DNA of 64,000 bases from an uncultured Christensenellaceae bacterium (GTDB taxonomy: Bacteria; Bacillota; Clostridia; Christensenellales; UBA3700), in contig CALWHF010000008.1 of NCBI GenBank assembly GCA_944380305.1, positions 1-64,000 on the forward strand, read 5' to 3'. A program made the position numbers and the translations under genes. Positions 8,195 to 18,060 of the stretch are shown one piece after another. How positions within the stretch are numbered: the first letter of the stretch is position 1; each line of letters starts with the position of its first letter. Below the pieces are notes generated by a model. It was not told the DNA's origin. It worked only from the letters and a program-made list of their open reading frames with translations, and did no database searches.

Positions 8195-9474
8195 GCTTTC
8201 TTTCTCCTTTTTATCGTATTTGCGTGTGCGTCGAAACCTTCGCATTCCGCAATCGAGATTATATCGTCCGCTCCGACGAGCAGATCTTGTTTGTCGTATT
8301 CGATATAACTGGTCTTCTTCATAAACGTGTCCACGCTGAGCACACTGCTGAATCTTGCGCTGCCGCTGGTAGGCAGGACGTGCGACGGTCCCGCAAAATA
8401 ATCCCCTAGCGGCTCGGGACTGTATCCTCCGACGAATATCGCACCCGCGTTTTTCAGCATCAACGCGACGTCGCAGGCATTCTTTGTGCAAACTTCGAGA
8501 TGCTCGGGAGCGACTCTGTCCGCGACCTCAACCGCCTCTTCGATGCTGTCGCACAACACTATCGCGCCGTTGTTTGCAAGAGATTTTTCGATTATCTCTT
8601 TTCTCGGGAGAAGCGCGGTCTGCGCCTCTATCTGTTTTTGCACGTCTTCAGCCAGTTTCTCGTCTGTCGTGACAAGTATCGACGCGGCGAGCTCGTCGTG
8701 TTCCGCCTGAGAAAGCATATCCGCCGCAACAAGCTCCGCATCCGCGCTTTCGTCTGCGATCACCAGTATCTCGCTGGGTCCCGCAATCATATCTACCGCT
8801 ACGTCTCCGAACACCTGTTTTTTCGCAAGTGTGACGAATACGTTGCCGGGCCCCGCGATCAGATCCACCCTCTCTACGCTCTCCGTGCCGTAAGCGAGCG
8901 CGGCGATCGCCTGCGCGCCTCCGACCTTATATATCTTTTTAACGCCGCATTCCGCACACGCGACGAGTATAAGCGGATTTTTTATATTCGGCGTAGCTAC
9001 GACGATCTCTCCCACTCCAGCCGCTACCGCGGGCAACGCGGTCATGAGAACCGTTGAAGGATAGCTCGCCTTGCCGCCCGGGACGTACAGACCGACTCTC
9101 GACAAAGGTCTGTATATCCAGCCGAGAGTGCTTTTGCCTTTTGCCCCGCCGCCGAAAAACTCGTTTTTGTACTTATCTTTCTGACGGGAGTGATAAGCGA
9201 GAATATTCGCTTTCGCCCTGCGCAAGCTCTCAATAAGCGCGTCGTCCACTTCGGCGTATGCCGCCTTTATCTCCTCGTCGGTCACGAGGATCGTCTCCGC
9301 GCTCACGTCCGCCTTATCGAATTTCTTGGCATACGCGAAAAGTGCCTTATCTCCGTCTCTGCGGACAGCGGATATTATCTCCGCGACAGCACCGACGTAT
9401 TCGGCATTGCCGAGCTGCGTTCTGCCGAAAACTCTTTTCGCATCGTCTTTACCGTATTTTATAACAGGTATCAT
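8191..9474 (-). CDS. hisD: Histidinol dehydrogenase
   Basis: 427 residues; oxidises L-histidinol to histidine with two NAD+. Family signatures GLYVPGGKASYPS (near 120), IAGPSEILVIAD (near 230), SQAEHD and APEHLEV (zinc and catalytic residues) are present. A 4-base overlap with hisB and 11 bases to hisG show tight operon packing. Confidence 0.98.
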   Translation of the reverse strand: MIPVIKYGKDDAKRVFGRTQLGNAEYVGAVAEIISAVRRDGDKALFAYAKKFDKADVSAETILVTDEEIKAAYAEVDDALIESLRRAKANILAYHSRQKDKYKNEFFGGGAKGKSTLGWIYRPLSRVGLYVPGGKASYPSTVLMTALPAVAAGVGEIVVATPNIKNPLILVACAECGVKKIYKVGGAQAIAALAYGTESVERVDLIAGPGNVFVTLAKKQVFGDVAVDMIAGPSEILVIADESADAELVAADMLSQAEHDELAASILVTTDEKLAEDVQKQIEAQTALLPRKEIIEKSLANNGAIVLCDSIEEAVEVADRVAPEHLEVCTKNACDVALMLKNAGAIFVGGYSPEPLGDYFAGPSHVLPTSGSARFSSVLSVDTFMKKTSYIEYDKQDLLVGADDIISIAECEGFDAHANTIKRRKKA

Positions 9475-9485
9475 AAAAACCTCTT

Positions 9486-10136
9486 TTATTCTTTCGTCTT
9501 ATTCTCGTCAAGCACTTCGAATATCCTGCCGACAAGCGGCTTTATATCCTGCGCCTTTGTCTTGAGACTGACCTTGTTGACTATAAGCCTCGCCGAAACG
9601 TCGCATATCTCTTCGAGAACGGTGAGCCCGTTTTCTCTGAGCGTCTTGCCGCTTTCGACAATATCCAGTATCACGTCCGAAAGCCCGACGATAGGTCCGA
9701 GCTCTATCGAACCGTGCAGAGTGATTATTTCGACGTTCTGCCCTTTGTTCTCAAAATAGTTGCGGGCGATGTTGCCGTATTTCGTCGCGACCCTTAGTCC
9801 CGTCCTCGTATCCGACATATCGAAATCGGGATAGCCCGCTACGGCGAGCCTGCATTTAGCAAATCCCAGATCTGCAAGTTCGTAGACGTTCGCCCCTTCT
9901 TCCATAAGAGTATCCTTTCCCACGACACCTATATCCGCAACGCCGCGTTCGACGTAAACGGGTACGTCGCTGGGTTTGACGAATATAAATTTGTATTTGC
10001 CGCTGACGTCGGTAAGAACGAGTTTGCGGGTAGGCTCGAGAATATTGGCGCAATCAATTCCGCACTTCTGCAAAAGCTCTGCCGACTTTTCGGCGAGCCT
10101 TCCTTTAGCCAAAGCGAATGTAACCGTTTTATCCAT
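9486..10136 (-). CDS. hisG: ATP phosphoribosyltransferase, short catalytic form
   Basis: 216 residues from the ATG at 10136, which has AAGGA ten bases upstream; first step of the pathway. It is the short HisG that lacks the C-terminal ACT-like domain and needs HisZ. FALAKGRLAEK, VKPSDVPVYVE and the PRPP loop (DIVESGKTL) are recognisable. It follows hisZ by 13 bp, as expected for the HisG-HisZ complex. Confidence 0.97.
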   Translation of the reverse strand: MDKTVTFALAKGRLAEKSAELLQKCGIDCANILEPTRKLVLTDVSGKYKFIFVKPSDVPVYVERGVADIGVVGKDTLMEEGANVYELADLGFAKCRLAVAGYPDFDMSDTRTGLRVATKYGNIARNYFENKGQNVEIITLHGSIELGPIVGLSDVILDIVESGKTLRENGLTVLEEICDVSARLIVNKVSLKTKAQDIKPLVGRIFEVLDENKTKE

Positions 10137-10149
10137 AATATGTATTCCT

Positions 10150-11334
10150 TTACAAAATCTGACGCTTGCCTTTGCCGTCAATATAATATGCCTGTTTCGT
10201 GCTGTTTTCTTTTGCGTATTTTTCAACGTCTCCCGCTTTGCACACAGAAAGGTTCACGACGTATTTCCCCTCGCCGACAAGTTCCGTGACAAAAGCAAGT
10301 GCCTCTGCAACGCAATCTTCCGAACAGCCGACCGCGACGTCTCTCGCGTTTTTGACCGGCATTTTGCCCGCTCCAGCAAGAGCCTGCAACAATCTGTCTG
10401 AGCCTATCGCAAAACCGACGCTGGGAATATCCCTGTCGAAACTGTCGCAAAGGTGATCGTATCTGCCGCCCGAAAGAATGGACGAACCGACCTGCTCGCA
10501 CATGCCTTTGAAAACGATGCCGCTGTAATACGACATCTCTCCGACGAGGGACAAATCGTAGCTGACGTATCTGTCATATCCCTGAGCATTCAGAATAGCA
10601 TTCAGTTTTTCAAGATCTTCCACCGCGTTTTTCATTTCGTCGTTTACGCAGTATTTTTTCGCCTCGGCAAAAACTTCGTCTCCCCCGAAAAGCATCGGCA
10701 TCTTCAGAATGATCTCCTGACTCTCAGCAGACAGCCCAACGCTTTTTGCGAATAGCTGTTCGCCGATAGAATTTTTGCTCTCGACGAGTTCGGCAAGCTC
10801 TTTTCTCTCAGAGTCTTTGAGATTGAGCGACCCGAGAAGACCTTTGAAAAATCCGACGTGGCCGACGTCGATGATAAAGTCTTCGAGTCCCGCTTCGAGA
10901 AGAGCCGCGACGGCGAGAGAAACCACCTCGGCGTCAAAACTTACCCCGCTTGCCCCCATAAGTTCTATGCCGACCTGAGAAAACTCTCTCATACCTTCGC
11001 CCTGCGAAAACCTGAACATTTTTCCCCTATAACAGAACTTATATTTACCCTCGGGTATCTTGGTCGAAACTATCCTCGAGATAGGCATCGTCATGTCGGG
11101 ACGCAGCACAAGCAGACTTCCGTCGTAATCGGTCAGTTTGAAAAGCTTGTTCATGTTGACCTTCCCGGCACCTGCGGAATAAAGATCTCCGTACTCGAGA
11201 ACGGGGGTGTCTATCTGGTTATAGCCGTAGCGCGCAAAACAGTCAAGCAGCTGTCTCTCTATCTTGTTTTTAGCGTAGCACTGTCTCGTCAACGCGTCGC
11301 TGACGCCCTGCGGCTGTCTGAATTTTTTTGTCAT
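10150..11334 (-). CDS. hisZ: ATP phosphoribosyltransferase regulatory subunit
   Basis: 394 residues; a class II histidyl-tRNA synthetase paralogue with no tRNA charging role. It gives the short HisG its activity and histidine feedback. Class II motif 2 (KFCYRGKMFRFSQGEGMREFSQVGIE) and the late SILSGGRYDHL segment are clear. The anticodon-binding domain is reduced, which separates it from HisS. First gene of the operon, with AAAGGTG ahead of the ATG. Confidence 0.95.
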   Translation of the reverse strand: MTKKFRQPQGVSDALTRQCYAKNKIERQLLDCFARYGYNQIDTPVLEYGDLYSAGAGKVNMNKLFKLTDYDGSLLVLRPDMTMPISRIVSTKIPEGKYKFCYRGKMFRFSQGEGMREFSQVGIELMGASGVSFDAEVVSLAVAALLEAGLEDFIIDVGHVGFFKGLLGSLNLKDSERKELAELVESKNSIGEQLFAKSVGLSAESQEIILKMPMLFGGDEVFAEAKKYCVNDEMKNAVEDLEKLNAILNAQGYDRYVSYDLSLVGEMSYYSGIVFKGMCEQVGSSILSGGRYDHLCDSFDRDIPSVGFAIGSDRLLQALAGAGKMPVKNARDVAVGCSEDCVAEALAFVTELVGEGKYVVNLSVCKAGDVEKYAKENSTKQAYYIDGKGKRQIL

Positions 11335-11390
11335 ATCGCACCTTTGGATTGAAGATATATTAATTATATAATAAAATTAACGAATAGTCT

Positions 11391-11396
11391 ATTATA
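11391..11396 (-). promoter_or_regulatory. -10 box of the histidine operon promoter
   Basis: A perfect TATAAT on the minus strand 57 bases before hisZ. The matching -35 is poor (ATTTTA at 17 bp). I saw no T-box specifier or antiterminator sequence in the 159-bp leader. Confidence 0.35.
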
Positions 11397-11493
11397 ATAC
11401 GCGCAAAAATAAATAAAATGCGATAAATAAAGGGGTTTATCTGTGATTAATTATGAAAATCGAATTAATTTAGAATAATTCAGCCAATTTTTT

Positions 11494-13482
11494 TCAGGTC
11501 ATTGATATATTTTTTGCCTTATTTAAGAACTCTTTTATTCTCGGATTTTCAAGTTTCTCCTTATTTTCGGGCATAAACAACAGCTCGAGATACCTCCTGC
11601 TCCTCTCGAGAAGTTTCTTGTCTATAAGCGCGCCACCCACGCCTCCACTCTGTCTGAACCCCAGAAAATCGCCGTATCCTCTGATCCTCGCGTCTTCTTC
11701 GGCAATAGTAAAGCCGTCGTAATTATCCTTGAGGATCTCAAGCCTTTCACAGTCGTCGTCTTTCAGCGTATGCAAAAAGCAATACGAAGTCTGCCCGCTT
11801 CTTCTGCCGACCCTGCCCCTCAACTGATGCAGAGACGCCAGCCCGAAACGATCGGCATTCATAACACATATTATCGTCGCATCCTTACTGTCGATGCCTA
11901 CCTCGACCACGCTTGTCGCAACGAGGACCTTATACTCCCCATCGTAAAACGCGCGCATCACCTTTTCTTTCTGTTCGTCTTTCATACTCCCGTATATCAA
12001 ACCGACAGACAAATCCGAAAACACGCCTTTTCTCAATTCGTCGTATACGGATTTCGCCGAGCTCACCTCGAGACCCTCACTGTCTTCGACGAGAGGACAA
12101 ACGATATACGCCTGCTCCCCGCAAAGAACGTGCTCTTTCACAAAACCGAGCATTCCTTTCTCTTTCCCCGACGGAACAATATACGTTTTCGGATATTCGT
12201 CCAAAGTCTTTCTGCTCTCAATCATGCTCACGTCAATGTCCCCGTATTCGCCCAGCGCAAGCACTCTGGGTATCGGGGTCGCACTCATGACCACGACGTC
12301 AACGGCGCCCGACTTATTCTCGAGCACGCTCTTTTGTCTCACACCGAATTTGTGAAGTTCGTCTATTACGATATATCCGAGATTGCAAAATTCAACCTTA
12401 TCGTTTAGCACGGCATGCGTGCCTATCACAATGTCGACAGCACCGCTCTTTATATTATTATATATACCCCTCTTCTCTGCCGCAGAAAGGCTGCCCGCAA
12501 GATAAGCACACCTAATGCCGAAAGGCGACAAAAGAGAAACCGCGTTATCGTAATGCTGACGCGAAAGAATTTCGGTCGGTGCCATCATCGCGACTTGATA
12601 GCCGCATCTTACCGCAAACGCAGCAGTGATCATCGCCACGACGGTTTTTCCGCAACCGACGTCACCGAGAAGCATTCTGTTCATCCTCTTCTCGCTTTTC
12701 ATATCATCCATAATTTGACGAACAGCGTCAATTTGTGATTTTGTCAATGAATACGGTAAGGACTCAACTATATCGTCCATATCATGAAAGTCAAGCAGAT
12801 AACGTCTGCCTTTACGACCGCTCTCACCCGACTTGGCAATCCTGTACGCCGCAAGCCTAGCAGTCAGCTCTTCAAGCGCGAGACGACGTCTGCCCATAAA
12901 CGCCAGATTTTTGCTTTGAGGAACGTGAGCGTATCTGTACGCATCAGAAAGCGGCATAAGCTCGTCGGATTCAAGCAACGGTTCGACCCTGCATTTTTCT
13001 ACAGCATCGGCGGTTATCTTGCGCATTACCGCCTGCTTGACTATTCCTCTCACGGGATATATAGGAACTATTCCGCTGAGCCTGTCACCGTCTTCGGGTT
13101 CGAATCCCGGATTGACTATCTCGGCTCTCCCGTCCTTGCGCGAAATTTTGCCCCAAACGGTATACCTGCGTCCTTCCTCGATATTAGCCCTAAGATACGG
13201 AGCATTGAACCAGACGAGTCTGACATTGACGTTCTGCGTCGCTATCTCGGCTCTGAAGAAATTGAGTCCCGCGCGCACCCTGGCGACCTTAGTCAGCCTT
13301 ACTATCTCTCCTTTCAACAAAATATACTCTCCGTGCTCGGCATGTGCAAGATCGCCTTCCCTGGTCATATCCCAATATGCTTTAGGAAGGAAATCCAACA
13401 AAGATCTTTCATCGGTAATACCGAGCATCGCAAGATTTTCAAGCGTCTTTTTCCCTACGCCGTTAAGTTTGATCAGATCCAT
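11494..13482 (-). CDS. recG: ATP-dependent DNA helicase RecG
   Basis: 662 residues; remodels stalled forks and Holliday junctions. The N-terminal wedge/OB domain spans about 50-170. Helicase motifs are GDVGCGKT (about 275), DELHKFGV (the family usually has DEQHRFGV), SATPIPR, and GRVGRRSGQ near 560. It is slightly shorter than the usual 680-690 residues. The -10 box ends six bases before the ATG, so the mRNA may be leaderless. In Bacillus recG also lies downstream of the fakA region. Confidence 0.97.
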   Translation of the reverse strand: MDLIKLNGVGKKTLENLAMLGITDERSLLDFLPKAYWDMTREGDLAHAEHGEYILLKGEIVRLTKVARVRAGLNFFRAEIATQNVNVRLVWFNAPYLRANIEEGRRYTVWGKISRKDGRAEIVNPGFEPEDGDRLSGIVPIYPVRGIVKQAVMRKITADAVEKCRVEPLLESDELMPLSDAYRYAHVPQSKNLAFMGRRRLALEELTARLAAYRIAKSGESGRKGRRYLLDFHDMDDIVESLPYSLTKSQIDAVRQIMDDMKSEKRMNRMLLGDVGCGKTVVAMITAAFAVRCGYQVAMMAPTEILSRQHYDNAVSLLSPFGIRCAYLAGSLSAAEKRGIYNNIKSGAVDIVIGTHAVLNDKVEFCNLGYIVIDELHKFGVRQKSVLENKSGAVDVVVMSATPIPRVLALGEYGDIDVSMIESRKTLDEYPKTYIVPSGKEKGMLGFVKEHVLCGEQAYIVCPLVEDSEGLEVSSAKSVYDELRKGVFSDLSVGLIYGSMKDEQKEKVMRAFYDGEYKVLVATSVVEVGIDSKDATIICVMNADRFGLASLHQLRGRVGRRSGQTSYCFLHTLKDDDCERLEILKDNYDGFTIAEEDARIRGYGDFLGFRQSGGVGGALIDKKLLERSRRYLELLFMPENKEKLENPRIKEFLNKAKNISMT

Positions 13483-13488
13483 ACCTAC

Positions 13489-13497
13489 ATTATAACA
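13489..13497 (-). promoter_or_regulatory. Extended -10 promoter of recG
   Basis: TGTTATAAT on the minus strand is separated from the recG ATG by exactly six bases (GTAGGT). There is no clear -35, as is common for extended -10 promoters. Transcription would start at or next to the A of ATG. Confidence 0.6.
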
Positions 13498-13776
13498 CGA
13501 CGAAACCGAAAATCATCGATTTTACGCCGCATAAGACTGCACTTGAGATCAAAAATTACCGACGACGCTTGCAACCAAACTTTAATACGTCTATAATCAT
13601 ACTTTCCGAGAAAAACCGATATGCAACAAAACAAAAATCCTACCGACGCATTTAATATCGTCACGGATTTCAACCGAGATAAATTCTTGACTAAGCACGC
13701 CTCAAAGCACTCAGCATTTTGCCCAACCAGTCATAAGATTTATTCATGCATACAAATAATGTTACTGTAATATTCT

Positions 13777-13806
13777 TGATATTAATTGATACTAATTGAT
13801 ATTACT
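13777..13806. repeat. Three 10-bp AT-rich iterons
   Basis: TTGATATTAA, TTGATACTAA and TTGATATTAC stand head to tail with one helical turn period. An 18-base core of this array recurs exactly at 18845-18862. Confidence 0.7.
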
Positions 13807-14639
13807 ATACAATAAATATAATTAATACTTTTTTTATCATTAATCACACTATACGGGATTTTGTTATACGTTGTCCTTCTCTTTATCCATATTTCGTATT
13901 ATTAATTATTATTTATGTTTCAATTTATCGATATAATAAAGGCATTTCTCTCCGATAAGCATGATCACGATCTGCATTTATTAATATTAATAATCATCAG
14001 TCAACCGTCCTGGTCTTATTTTACCTGAAAGAATATTGTGCAAACATATGTTCGCACGACAACCCGCCGCCCGTCTTTTCAGCCTAACAAATAATTATCG
14101 GTATTTCAATTAAAAAAACGCTTATAAATTGCCACCCTTCGCCGAAAAACACAACTAAATCAATTAATCGCATAACACTATAAGTCCGAAAAAAATCGTT
14201 TTGTCAGATACGATCAGATACTCGAGTTTGTTGCCGTTGAATTATACTAAATAAACCTCTTGCAACCCGTACAACACAAAGCACACTGCGGCAATTCACG
14301 CAAACATAATGTTTTTATTTTCAGAAACATATCGTAAACGGAACATATTTATACTGCAACGAGTTAAACCGGTTCCATACGCGTTTTTATCGATAAATTC
14401 GCGTACTTTTAGCGTTAAATTCTTTACAACACATACTATATCATCTGTGTAATCCGCATTATCCGACGCATCTGGACTCAGCGTAGGATTTTAATATTTG
14501 CTTGTTATAAAGTTCTCGAAAAATCTGAGTCCGTCCAACGCTATGATCGTCACCCCAATCACGCGTCTCCAAAGATGTTGTTTTTTTTATGCCTGACGGC
14601 TGTTTATCACAAACACATAATGACAGAAGTCACACACCC

Positions 14640-15020
14640 TCGAACGTTATTTACACAACGTCAGCGACTTTATTTCAAACGCATAAAAATCGAATTTGCG
14701 CACCCCAAATATACTTTCTTCGCACGGTGGCTTTAACTCAAAGCGAAATCAAACGTGCCATCCCATATTGTTTTACACAATGTCTGACAACGATTATTTT
14801 ACAACTAATAGTAGCAAACTGCGCCCACTCACATATTGCCTATACGATCTCTGCACAGCGGCTTTACGCAAACGGAATCAAACGCGCCATCTGATATTGT
14901 TTTACATAATGTATGGCAGCGATTATATTGCACCGAATAGCAGCAGAAACTGCGCGCCCCATATATTGCTTATAAAATCACAACACAATGACTTTACGCA
15001 AACTAAATTGTCTGCATACC
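14640..15020. repeat. Degenerate tandem repeats of about 125-130 bp
   Basis: About three diverged units. Anchor words recur in order: TTTACACAA at 14650, TTTTACACAATGT at 14771, TTTTACATAATGT at 14900; ATATTGCC at 14833 and ATATTGCT at 14963; GGCTTTACGCAAAC and GACTTTACGCAAAC. Offsets are 122, 129 and 130 bp. A plus-strand open frame across them repeats RNQT-H-ILFY, but it lacks a ribosome site and looks incidental. Confidence 0.65.
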
Positions 15021-15490
15021 GAAATAACGATCAATACGGCAATTTCAGCACATGTTATTCAAGCCACTATTACTGCAGAAACACGCGTAAACTTTGCATC
15101 TTGAGCCGTATAAATTATTCCGATCATTCACAGCGGAAACTCGAATTACGCAATCGAAACTTGCAAAGCTCTCGAACGATTCCTTATCAAAACCGTATTT
15201 TTACCGCGACTTATCAGAATGTCCGATCCGATATGAAATCCAGATTTTGAAAAATCAAGAACCATCTAATACCGTGCCTCGGATGACGGTATTACTATTT
15301 GCGTCGATACGCGCCAAGCTGCCTGTCGTTGATTTTGAGCCTCGTTTTTACTGCCGCACAAACTACCACACGCCGCGTCTCACGCCGCTTACGGGGACAA
15401 ACGCAGCAGCCAGATACAAGCAAATCTCTTCCGACGCGCGGAATAAACGCCGCAACGCATTCCGCCGGCAAAAAACTCGGCACAGAACAA

Positions 15491-15518
15491 TAAAAAATCC
15501 GCCCGATAAGGGGCGGAT
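15491..15518 (-). terminator. Terminator of the yloU-fakA unit
   Basis: ATCCGCCCC pairs with GGGCGGAT (minus strand) around TTATC and is followed by TTTTTTAT. It is about 60 bases past the fakA stop. Confidence 0.88.
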
Positions 15519-15580
15519 AATATCCGTATCGTAACGGCTCACCGCAAGACGTCTGACGACGCCTAGCGACCCTGCGTCGC

Positions 15581-17212
15581 TCACTCAACGGCGACCATGT
15601 AGTAATAATGCGGCTGTCCGCCGTTGTAGCAAACCACCTCGCAGTCGTCGAAACGCTTTTCGAGTTTTTCGACAAGCGCGTTTGCATCGCTTTCTTTGAC
15701 GTCCTGACCGTAATACAGAGTGATGACCTCATTGTCGTCATCCTTGATCTTTTCGACGAGATCTGTCACGGCTTTGTCGACGCTGTCAGCCTTGGAAACT
15801 ATCTTTTTGCTGTCGAGACCGATATAATCACCCTCGGAGATCTTGAAACCGTCAAGCTCGGTATTGCGGATAGCCATGGTGACTTCGCCGCATTTTATGC
15901 GCTTGAACGCCTCGGTCATTTCTTCGACGTTGGTGTCGAAATCGAGAGACGGATCGAAAACTATCGCCGCGCTGATGCCCTCGGGCACTTCGGTGGTCGG
16001 CAAAACGACGCATTTTTTCTTCGTCAGTTCCTTGACGCGCTCGGCAGCCATTATTATGTTTTTGTTGTTGGGAAGTATGATGACGTTGTCCGAATTCACC
16101 TTTTCGACGGCATGGAGTATGTCTTCAACGCTCGGATTCATAGTCTGACCGCCTTCTATGACCTCGTCAACGGTCAGCTCTTTGAACATTGCGGCAACGC
16201 CTTCGCCTGCACATACGGAGACGATGCCTATGGGCTTTTTGTTCGCCTCACGCGCTTTTACGAGCGCACGGTGCTGCTCGAGCATATTTTCGATCTTGAT
16301 CTTGTCAAGCTCGCCGAGCTGCAGCGCGTAATACAGAGCACGGTTGGGATTGTTGGTGTGAACATGAACTTTTACGAGATTTATATCGCCTATGACGATG
16401 ACGCAATCGCCGATCGCCATCAGCTTGTCTCTGAGCTTTTCTATATCCTCGTCCGTGACGTGTTTTTTGAGATTGATCACGAAATATTCGGTGCAATATG
16501 CATACTTGATATTGTCGAGATCGTGCTCGTCGTTACCCACGGTATCGAGCTGCGGCAATACGTTTTTATGTTCTTCTTCGCCGCCTTCGGGAAGAGCTAT
16601 CTCTATACCCGCAAGAGCCTTGTAGAAGCCTTCGAATACATAGATAAGACCTTGTCCGCCCGCATCTACGACGCCCGCTTTTTTGAGCACGGGGAGCATT
16701 TCGGGGGTCTGTTTGAGTATTTCTTCTCCTTTAGCGATAAGAGCGGGAAAAAACGTGAGAAAAGAAGAATTTTTAGCGGCAATCGGCTGAGCGTTTTCCG
16801 CCATATAGCGTATGACCGTCAGAACCGTGCCTTCCTTAGGCTTTGTGACCGCGCTGTAAGCGACGTCTCTCGCACTGTGTAGCGCAACCGCGAATTCTTT
16901 TGTGGTAATAGTCTTTTCGTCGCTCAGGACCCTTGAAAGACCTTTTATTATCTGCGACAGGATAACACCAGAGTTACCTCTCGCGCCCTTGAGCGCGCCG
17001 CGCGAAAAATCTATCAGGATCTGAGAACAGTCTCCCTGCAAATTCTCGATCTCTTTTACGGCAGACGCGAGCGTGAGAGACATATTCGTGCCCGTATCGC
17101 CGTCAGGCACCGGGAACACATTGAGCGCATCCACCTCTGCCTTGTGAAGCTGAAGATTCTTGTATCCGCCGAGGAACATCTCTTTCAGCTTGGTACTGTC
17201 TATAATTTTCAT
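15581..17212 (-). CDS. fakA: Fatty acid kinase catalytic subunit / DAK-domain protein
   Basis: 543 residues (yloV of Bacillus). Residues 1-200 are a DhaL-type ATP-binding domain with FPVPDGDTGTNM and KGARGNSGVILSQ. The rest is the middle and C-terminal region typical of FakA, which binds FakB fatty-acid carriers so that exogenous fatty acids can be phosphorylated. GGAG precedes the ATG at 17212; a TTG one codon earlier is less likely. It lies 13 bp after the Asp23-like gene, as in other Firmicutes. No fakB is in this window. Confidence 0.93.
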   Translation of the reverse strand: MKIIDSTKLKEMFLGGYKNLQLHKAEVDALNVFPVPDGDTGTNMSLTLASAVKEIENLQGDCSQILIDFSRGALKGARGNSGVILSQIIKGLSRVLSDEKTITTKEFAVALHSARDVAYSAVTKPKEGTVLTVIRYMAENAQPIAAKNSSFLTFFPALIAKGEEILKQTPEMLPVLKKAGVVDAGGQGLIYVFEGFYKALAGIEIALPEGGEEEHKNVLPQLDTVGNDEHDLDNIKYAYCTEYFVINLKKHVTDEDIEKLRDKLMAIGDCVIVIGDINLVKVHVHTNNPNRALYYALQLGELDKIKIENMLEQHRALVKAREANKKPIGIVSVCAGEGVAAMFKELTVDEVIEGGQTMNPSVEDILHAVEKVNSDNVIILPNNKNIIMAAERVKELTKKKCVVLPTTEVPEGISAAIVFDPSLDFDTNVEEMTEAFKRIKCGEVTMAIRNTELDGFKISEGDYIGLDSKKIVSKADSVDKAVTDLVEKIKDDDNEVITLYYGQDVKESDANALVEKLEKRFDDCEVVCYNGGQPHYYYMVAVE

Positions 17213-17225
17213 CAATAATTCTCCA

Positions 17226-17576
17226 TTAAAGTCTCACGCCGACGACGTTTACCACAATACCGCTGACACGCATACCCGTATACGTCTCAACGTCGTATTT
17301 GACGGTACTGCGCACGGAATCGCATATCGCATCCACGTTTACGCCGTCTCTGAGCACCACATACAACTCAAGATAAATCTTATTGTTTACCGTCTCCACC
17401 TTGACGCCCTTACCTGCGGGTTGCTTGTTGAAAAGCTCGATAAGGCTGTCGGTGAGACGTCTGGAAACCAAATCCACAATGCCGTAACAATCGGCGGCAG
17501 AATAGTGCGCCGTCATAGCGATGGCGCTGTCAGAAATCGTAATTCGTCCGTATCTGTTAGTAGTCTTTACTGCCAT
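17226..17576 (-). CDS. yloU: Asp23/Gls24-family envelope-stress protein
   Basis: 116 residues, the YloU type. Short N-terminal GRITISDSAIAMTA strand, then a repeated beta-alpha fold with VNNKIYLELYVVL and a C-terminal V-rich strand. Role is uncertain; relatives are cell-envelope associated and are always paired with fakA in this neighbourhood. No Shine-Dalgarno site; instead a TTGCAA-17-TAATAT promoter ends six bases before the ATG, so the message is predicted to be leaderless. Confidence 0.92.
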   Translation of the reverse strand: MAVKTTNRYGRITISDSAIAMTAHYSAADCYGIVDLVSRRLTDSLIELFNKQPAGKGVKVETVNNKIYLELYVVLRDGVNVDAICDSVRSTVKYDVETYTGMRVSGIVVNVVGVRL

Positions 17577-17582
17577 AGTTTT

Positions 17583-17611
17583 ATATTACACGACCGAAAC
17601 ATTTTTTGCAA
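17583..17611 (-). promoter_or_regulatory. Promoter of yloU-fakA, six bases from the start codon
   Basis: TTGCAA, 17 bp, TAATAT, then AAAACT and the ATG. The spacing puts the transcription start at the start codon. Confidence 0.65.
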
Positions 17612-18060
17612 GTGTTTGTTTTATATAAATATACGCATATAATGTAAAAAGTAACACGCTCAGTAAAAAAGTGCGCTAAATATAACGTTTACTTGTCAAA
17701 TCGCTGCGTTTCGACACGATTTCAAGCTCTTCGCAAAAAGCATGCTCGCGAAAAAACACTATTTTGCCGTGATATTTATATTAGCATCTACGCCTCTCAA
17801 ACGATTAAAAATCTGACCGAGACCGAGACTTTTTCAATAAAAAAAACGTTAAAAATATGCGTTCCGCTATACGGGAAAACATGTCATGAAATAAAAATTT
17901 TACAAAAATTTTACCGCAGATCCTGGCGTATAAGGCAAAATCACCAGGAAAAGCCAGAGGATAAAAACGACAAGCGTCGACAAAGAGACAGAACGCGACC
18001 GACCATAGTTCTGCACTCGAGAATTATAGCGAAAAAAATTCAAAATCTGATTGAAAATTG
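17612..18060. other. Divergent intergenic region yloU / rpmB
   Basis: 450 bp of AT-rich DNA between two divergent promoters. A 123-codon plus-strand frame (17693-18064) runs through it, but it is strongly basic with scattered rare residues and has no ribosome site, so I do not count it. Nothing else recognisable is present. Confidence 0.55.

Larger units (their letters stand above)
13500..15480. other. 2-kb stretch without a convincing gene
   Basis: Between the recG promoter and the fakA terminator no frame looks like a protein. From about 13700 to 14590 no open frame of 60 codons exists on either strand. The DNA is AT-rich, with A/T-only tracts near 13740-13930 and 13970-14000, and degenerate tandem repeats from 14640. 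I looked for tmRNA, RNase P, 4.5S RNA and tRNA signatures and saw none. The neighbouring operons leave no such gaps. Confidence 0.7.

Noticed and set aside
11335..11493. T-box or histidine attenuator ahead of hisZ
   Set aside because: I looked for the T-box antiterminator sequence, a specifier loop and a His-codon leader peptide in the 159-bp leader and saw none.
13860..13900. DnaA-box-like TTATCCATA, possible replication origin
   Set aside because: A single imperfect box, no dnaA or dnaN nearby.
13500..15480. Known large RNAs (tmRNA, RNase P, 4.5S) in the gene-free stretch
   Set aside because: None of their conserved core sequences could be found by eye on either strand.
14589..15534. Three overlapping plus-strand frames of 101-184 codons
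   Set aside because: No ribosome sites, Cys- and Asn-rich odd composition, and the apparent protein repeats follow from DNA repeats with 129-bp (in-frame) spacing.
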